NCBI RefSeq assembly: GCF_004187715.1
Contig: NZ_QZWF01000024.1
Coordinates: forward strand, 1-64,000
From: Streptomyces sp. F001
Lineage (GTDB): Bacteria > Actinomycetota > Actinomycetes > Streptomycetales > Streptomycetaceae
Direction: 5' to 3'
DNA length: 64,000 nucleotides
Shown here: piece after piece, positions 60,825-64,000 of the stretch
How the letters are laid out: every line of letters begins with the position of its first letter
Numbering within the stretch: the stretch's first letter is position 1
Program-made: the position numbers and the translations under genes
The notes under the pieces: model-generated
The model's input: the letters and a program-made list of their open reading frames with translations, nothing else
Told to the model about the DNA's origin: nothing
Database searches by the model: none

Positions 60825-61793
60825 ATGAAAGCGATCGTGACGCGACGATTCGGCAACCCGCCCGAGATGGGGGTGGAGGAACGCCCGAAGCCGGTTCCCC
60901 GCGCGGGTTTCACGCTCGTCAGGATGCGTTCCGCGACGATCAACCAGCTCTCCAACACCATCCGCAAGGGCGACTTCGGCGTCCCGCAGGCGCCGCTCGT
61001 CCTGGGCAACGAGGGTTCGGGAACCGTCGAGGAGAGTGACCGTTTCGCTCCCGGCACCCGGGTGGCGATCTACGGCCACTCCGACCTCGGCGTGACCGTG
61101 GACGGGCTCTTCCAGGAGTGGGCGCTGGTCAGGGACGACCGGCTCCTGGAACTGCCCGACAGCCTCGACTGGGCTGAGGGATCAGCGCTGACGGTGAACT
61201 ACCTGACCGCGTATCTGGCGCTCACGAAGTCCGCGAGGGTCCAGAGCGGGCAGTCGGCGCTGGTCTCCGGGGCCACCGGCGGAGTGGGCCACGCCGTGAT
61301 GCAGACGGCCAAGGCACTCGGCGCGCGACCGATCGCCCTGGTCTCGTCCACGGAAAAGGCGCGCCGCGCTGCAGACGCCGGAGCCTCGGCGGTCATCGAC
61401 TCCTCATCGCAGCAGCTCGACGAGGCCATCGCCGAACTCACCGACGGCCAGGGCGTCGACCTCGCCCTCGACCCTGTCGGCGGCCCGCGCCTCGGCGAAC
61501 TGATCCACTCCGTCCGCCCTGGCGGCACGGTCGTGTCCTTGGGCTTCACCGGAGGCAGGCAGGCCCCGGTCGGCGTAATGGACCTCCTCGCCGGGCGGCT
61601 CGTCACCGGTTATGGCGTGCACGGCGACTCCGACGAGGAGATCGCCGAGGGCCTGGACGCCATCGGCCGACTCGCCGCCGACGGACAGCTGCGGCCCGTC
61701 ATCGACAGCAGGTTCGGTCTCGACGATTTCGAGGACGGGTACGCGCGGCTGGCCTCGCGGGAAGCAGTGGGCTCCATCGTCCTTGAACTCTGA
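60825..61793 (+). CDS. Zinc-independent MDR-family NADPH:quinone oxidoreductase
   Basis: A 322-residue medium-chain dehydrogenase/reductase: GroES-like part with VLGNEGSGTVEESDRFAPGT, then the Rossmann nucleotide site VSGATGGVGHAVMQTAKALG. The catalytic Cys/His and structural zinc Cys residues are absent, as in quinone or enoyl reductases. GGAG lies before the ATG. It starts a plus-strand row with the NAD(P)-binding protein at 61830, probably a redox unit controlled by the MmyB-like regulator. Confidence 0.9.
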   Translation: MKAIVTRRFGNPPEMGVEERPKPVPRAGFTLVRMRSATINQLSNTIRKGDFGVPQAPLVLGNEGSGTVEESDRFAPGTRVAIYGHSDLGVTVDGLFQEWALVRDDRLLELPDSLDWAEGSALTVNYLTAYLALTKSARVQSGQSALVSGATGGVGHAVMQTAKALGARPIALVSSTEKARRAADAGASAVIDSSSQQLDEAIAELTDGQGVDLALDPVGGPRLGELIHSVRPGGTVVSLGFTGGRQAPVGVMDLLAGRLVTGYGVHGDSDEEIAEGLDAIGRLAADGQLRPVIDSRFGLDDFEDGYARLASREAVGSIVLEL

Positions 61794-61829
61794 CCACACC
61801 CGAAGCACCACACACGTAGGGACATCGAC

Positions 61830-62543
61830 ATGAGCACCATCGGCCTGATCGGCAGCGGACACATCGGCGGCACCGTCGCCCGCCTGGCAACAGCCGCCGG
61901 ACACGACGTCGTCCTGAGCAACAGGCGAGGACCGGACAGCCTGGCCGGCCTGGTGGCAGAACTGGGCCCACGCGCCCGCGCGGCCACCCCCACCGAAGCC
62001 GCGACCGCCGGCGACATCGTCGTCGTGACCATCCCGCTGCACGCCTACCGCACGGTCCCGGTCGACCCGCTGCGCGGCAAGGTCGTCATCGACACCAACA
62101 ACTATTACCCCCAGCGTGACGGCCACATCGTCGAGCTCGACGACGAGACCACCACGACCAGCGAACTGCTCCAGGCCCACCTGCCCGAGTCGCACGTCGT
62201 CAAGGCGATGAACAACATCTTCTACGTCCACCTCGGCAACCTGAGCCGGCCCAGCGGCCACCCCGAGCGCTCGGCCCTGGCCATCGCCGGTGACTCGGAC
62301 GACGCGAAGAAGACCGTCACCGGCTTCCTCGACTCGATCGGTTACGACGCCCTGGACGCTGGTCCCCTCTCCGAAGGCTGGCGCTTCCAGCGTGACACCG
62401 CCGCCTACAGCGAGCCGTACTTCAGCGAAGGCCACAGCCTGGCCGCCCTCGCGCCGGGCGGCGACCCCGGTCCGGGACAGCCCGTCACCGCGGACGCACT
62501 GCGCACCGCGCTGGCCACAGCGAAGCGGTACCGCGACATGTGA
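61830..62543 (+). CDS. NADPH-dependent F420 reductase-like protein
   Basis: A 237-residue Rossmann protein of the F420-dependent NADP reductase family. The dinucleotide site is IGLIGSGHIGGTVARLA, SNRRGPDSL gives the 2'-phosphate contact, and VVIDTNNYYPQRDGHI and SHVVKAMNNIFYVHL follow. It would shuttle hydride between NADPH and F420 or a similar cofactor. It follows the quinone oxidoreductase by 36 bp, and a broken second copy follows at 62594. Confidence 0.87.
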   Translation: MSTIGLIGSGHIGGTVARLATAAGHDVVLSNRRGPDSLAGLVAELGPRARAATPTEAATAGDIVVVTIPLHAYRTVPVDPLRGKVVIDTNNYYPQRDGHIVELDDETTTTSELLQAHLPESHVVKAMNNIFYVHLGNLSRPSGHPERSALAIAGDSDDAKKTVTGFLDSIGYDALDAGPLSEGWRFQRDTAAYSEPYFSEGHSLAALAPGGDPGPGQPVTADALRTALATAKRYRDM

Positions 62544-62593
62544 GCCACCGTGCGCCCACCCCCTCAAGCACAGCCCCGAACGGAATCCCCGCC

Positions 62594-62840
62594 ATGGCCC
62601 AGCCCATCGCCTTCATCGGAAGCGGCACCATCGGCCGCACCCTCGCCCGCCTCACCGTCGCCGCCGGCCTCGACGTCGTCATGAGCAACTCGCGCGGACC
62701 GGAGACCCTCGCCGGCCTCGTCGCCGAACTCGGCGACCAGGCCCGCGCCGCCACCCCGGCGGAGGCCGCCAAGGCCGCCGACCTCGTCGTGGTCTCCCTG
62801 CCGTTCCACGCCTACGACAAGCTCCCGGCCGGCCAGCTGC
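62594..62840 (+). pseudogene. F420 reductase-like protein, N-terminal fragment
   Basis: The frame MAQPIAFIGSGTIGRTLARL, VMSNSRGPETLAGLVAEL and VVVSLPFHAYDKLPAGQL is about 60 percent identical to the first 80 residues of the gene just upstream. It is cut near 62840, where sequence of an opposite-strand flavin oxidoreductase begins. Confidence 0.75.
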
Positions 62841-63118
62841 TCCTCGCCGTAGAAGCGCGGGACGCGGTCGCTGTCACCGGCGGAGGGGTGGTTGGGATAC
62901 GTCCCCTCGGTGATGATCAGGCCGACGCCCGCTGCGGCGCGGCGTGCGTAGTACGACGCCACGTCCGGGCCGGGTATGCCGTCCGGGGAGAAGTAGCGGG
63001 TCATCGGCGCCATCGCGATCCGGTTGGGGACGGTCAGGCCGTTGATCGTGACCGGGCGGCCGAGGATCTCAGCCGCCCGGCCGGCGGCCTCGGTGGGCGA
63101 GGCAGGGGTGAGTGTCAC
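62840..63118 (-). pseudogene. Old-yellow-enzyme family oxidoreductase, N-terminal fragment
   Basis: From the ATG at 63118 the frame has PVTINGLTVPNRIAMAPMTR, VASYYARRAAAGVGLIITEG and TYPNHPSAGDSDRVPRFYGE, the N-terminal quarter of an NADH:flavin oxidoreductase. The remaining barrel is missing: the sequence joins head-on with the F420 reductase fragment near 62840. A deletion between converging genes explains both stumps. Confidence 0.8.
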
Positions 63119-63209
63119 GTGGTCTCCTTGCGGTGGTCCCCCCGTTTACCGTTCAGATCCCGAGTCTCGGTGCGCGGACACCACTCCCACCGGCACCAGG
63201 CCGGCCCGC

Positions 63210-63232
63210 CTGGACCCAGGTTCGGCTGGGCC
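63210..63232. promoter_or_regulatory. Second copy of the MFS operator
   Basis: These 23 bases are identical to 60146-60168, although the left arm here is GGCCCGCC rather than a perfect complement. It lies 85 bp before the second MFS copy and between it and the OYE fragment. Confidence 0.6.
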
Positions 63233-63317
63233 GGCCTGAGGCCGGATCTGGGGCGACGGGCGGTTGAGAGTGGAGAGGTCCCTTCTGCTCACCCGTTCTC
63301 GTGGAGTGGTTGCTGCC

Positions 63318-63560
63318 ATGCCCTTCGTCATCTACGTCATCGGGTTCGGCACGTTCGCCCAGGGCACCTCGGAGTTCATGCTGTCCGGGCTGCTGCCGTC
63401 CATGGCCGGCGATCTCGACGTGTCGTTGTCCCGGGCGGGTCTGCTGGTGTCGGCCTTCGCCGTCGGCATGGTCGTCGGCGCCCCGCTGCTGACCCTGGCG
63501 ACGCTCCGGATCCCCCGCCGGGCGGCGCTGGTCGGCTTCCAGTCGGTGTTCATCGCCGGT
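63318..63560 (+). pseudogene. MFS transporter N-terminal fragment, paralogue of 60335
   Basis: MPFVIYVIGFGTFAQGTSEF, SRAGLLVSAFAVGMVVGAP and LRIPRRAALVGFQSVFIAGH cover about the first 80 residues. It differs from the 60335 copy at scattered positions, so it is an older duplication or a related gene. The sequence becomes noncoding after about 63560. The following 63561-63785 contains a minus-strand stretch (MATDPLLRPDLTDRLHAA) that I do not recognise. Confidence 0.75.
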
Positions 63561-63785
63561 CACGTCGCGGCCGCTGATCCCCACGGTCGACCACGGTCGA
63601 CCCGCGTCACCACCGGCGGCGGCATGCAGCCGGTCCGTCAGGTCGGGGCGCAGGAGGGGATCCGTTGCCATGATCGTCGCGTAACGGGGCCGGGTACCGG
63701 CGACCCACCGAGTGGGGCTCGTGGCGGCGGACACCGGTGGTCCGCCCTCAGAGCAGTCGCGAACGGCGTACGGGGGGCGGGGAGT

Positions 63786-64000
63786 TCAGATGACCTGGTC
63801 CACACGCAGTGCTTCGATGTCGGCCGCGTCGTAGCCCAGTTCGGCCAGGATCCGGTCGGTGTGCTCGCCCGCCGCGGGGACGGCGTCCATGCGCGCGGTC
63901 GTACCGGCGAGATCGACCGGCGGCAGCAGGGCCGGTACTCGGGTTCCGCCGGGGAGCGGGATGTCCCGCCAGCGGTCCCGGGCACTGAGCACCGGGTGCG
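63786..64000 (-). CDS. CaiB/BaiF-type CoA-transferase, C-terminal part (runs off the window)
   Basis: The last 70 or so codons of a class III CoA-transferase. PLPGGTRVPALLPPVDLAGT is followed by the typical ending GEHTDRILAELGYDAADIEA and LRVDQVI. The start and catalytic Asp lie beyond 64000. The family moves CoA between carboxylic acids. It points away from the MFS fragments and is probably unrelated to them. Confidence 0.82.
   Translation of the reverse strand, partial: HPVLSARDRWRDIPLPGGTRVPALLPPVDLAGTTARMDAVPAAGEHTDRILAELGYDAADIEALRVDQVI

Noticed and set aside
1..64000. CRISPR arrays, tRNA or rRNA genes, insertion sequences with terminal repeats
   Set aside because: No regularly spaced repeats, tRNA cloverleaf, rRNA-like sequence or transposase was seen. 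The only mobile element recognised is the group II intron.

Overview
The window is high-GC actinomycete DNA and almost certainly Streptomyces. Signs are frequent GTG starts, long polycistrons joined by 4-nt ATGA/GTGA overlaps, promoters that look leaderless, and the cysteine-free paralogue set of ribosomal proteins. No rRNA, tRNA or CRISPR array was seen. The unifying theme is zinc. Seven 15-bp boxes of the form TG-N11-CA, close to the known actinobacterial Zur site, lie in front of genes spread over 30 kb (16960, 20037, 22323, 24426, 37241, 41379, 47124). A weaker one lies at 28552.

Layout. 0-2.2 kb: racemase-like protein, GNAT, panD and a malate synthase remnant. 2.3-13.1 kb (minus): a peptide/nickel-type ABC importer, in which permease and ATPase are fused and the last ATPase runs in frame into a methyltransferase, plus a second methyltransferase and a YbtP/YbtQ-like half-transporter pair. 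13.2-16.6 kb: broken genes (MFS, YcnI-like, siderophore ATPase) around one intact MFS gene. 17-22 kb: a zinc-starvation block with Cys-free L32, L28, S14, L33, L31 and S18, and two COG0523 proteins, one without a P-loop. 22.0-24.4 kb: a salicylate synthase remnant, a Fur/Zur-family regulator, GNAT and a Zur-boxed methyltransferase.

24.4-41.4 kb (minus) is the most interesting part. A FecBCDE-type importer is followed by a 37-residue Ser/His-rich putative precursor peptide, a TOMM leader-binding protein, a CocE-like hydrolase, a YcaO cyclodehydratase, a SagB-type dehydrogenase and two exporter-fold ABC proteins. A second operon then carries three PLP enzymes, one fused to rhodanese. Zur-like boxes precede the importer, the precursor and the methyltransferase at the end. 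I infer an azoline/azole RiPP made and taken up under zinc starvation, a candidate ribosomal zincophore. 41.4-47.9 kb carries an AztABCD-type zinc ABC system with three beta-propeller proteins.

48-54 kb: a frameshifted MFS gene, an isonitrile synthase (frameshifted), a P450, an asparagine synthetase-like protein and a truncated exporter. 54-57 kb: a small Cys-rich protein and collapsed remnants of an iron-siderophore importer and an arginase-family gene. 57.0-60.1 kb: a 2.1-kb group II intron inserted in frame in a MmyB-like regulator gene. 60-64 kb: an oxidoreductase neighbourhood with two truncated copies of the same MFS gene behind a duplicated operator, and the end of a CaiB/BaiF CoA-transferase.

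Several frameshifts fall in C/G-rich runs (SagB, CocE, isonitrile synthase). I cannot tell sequencing indels from genuine decay there. The siderophore relics, with deletions as well as shifts, look genuinely decayed.
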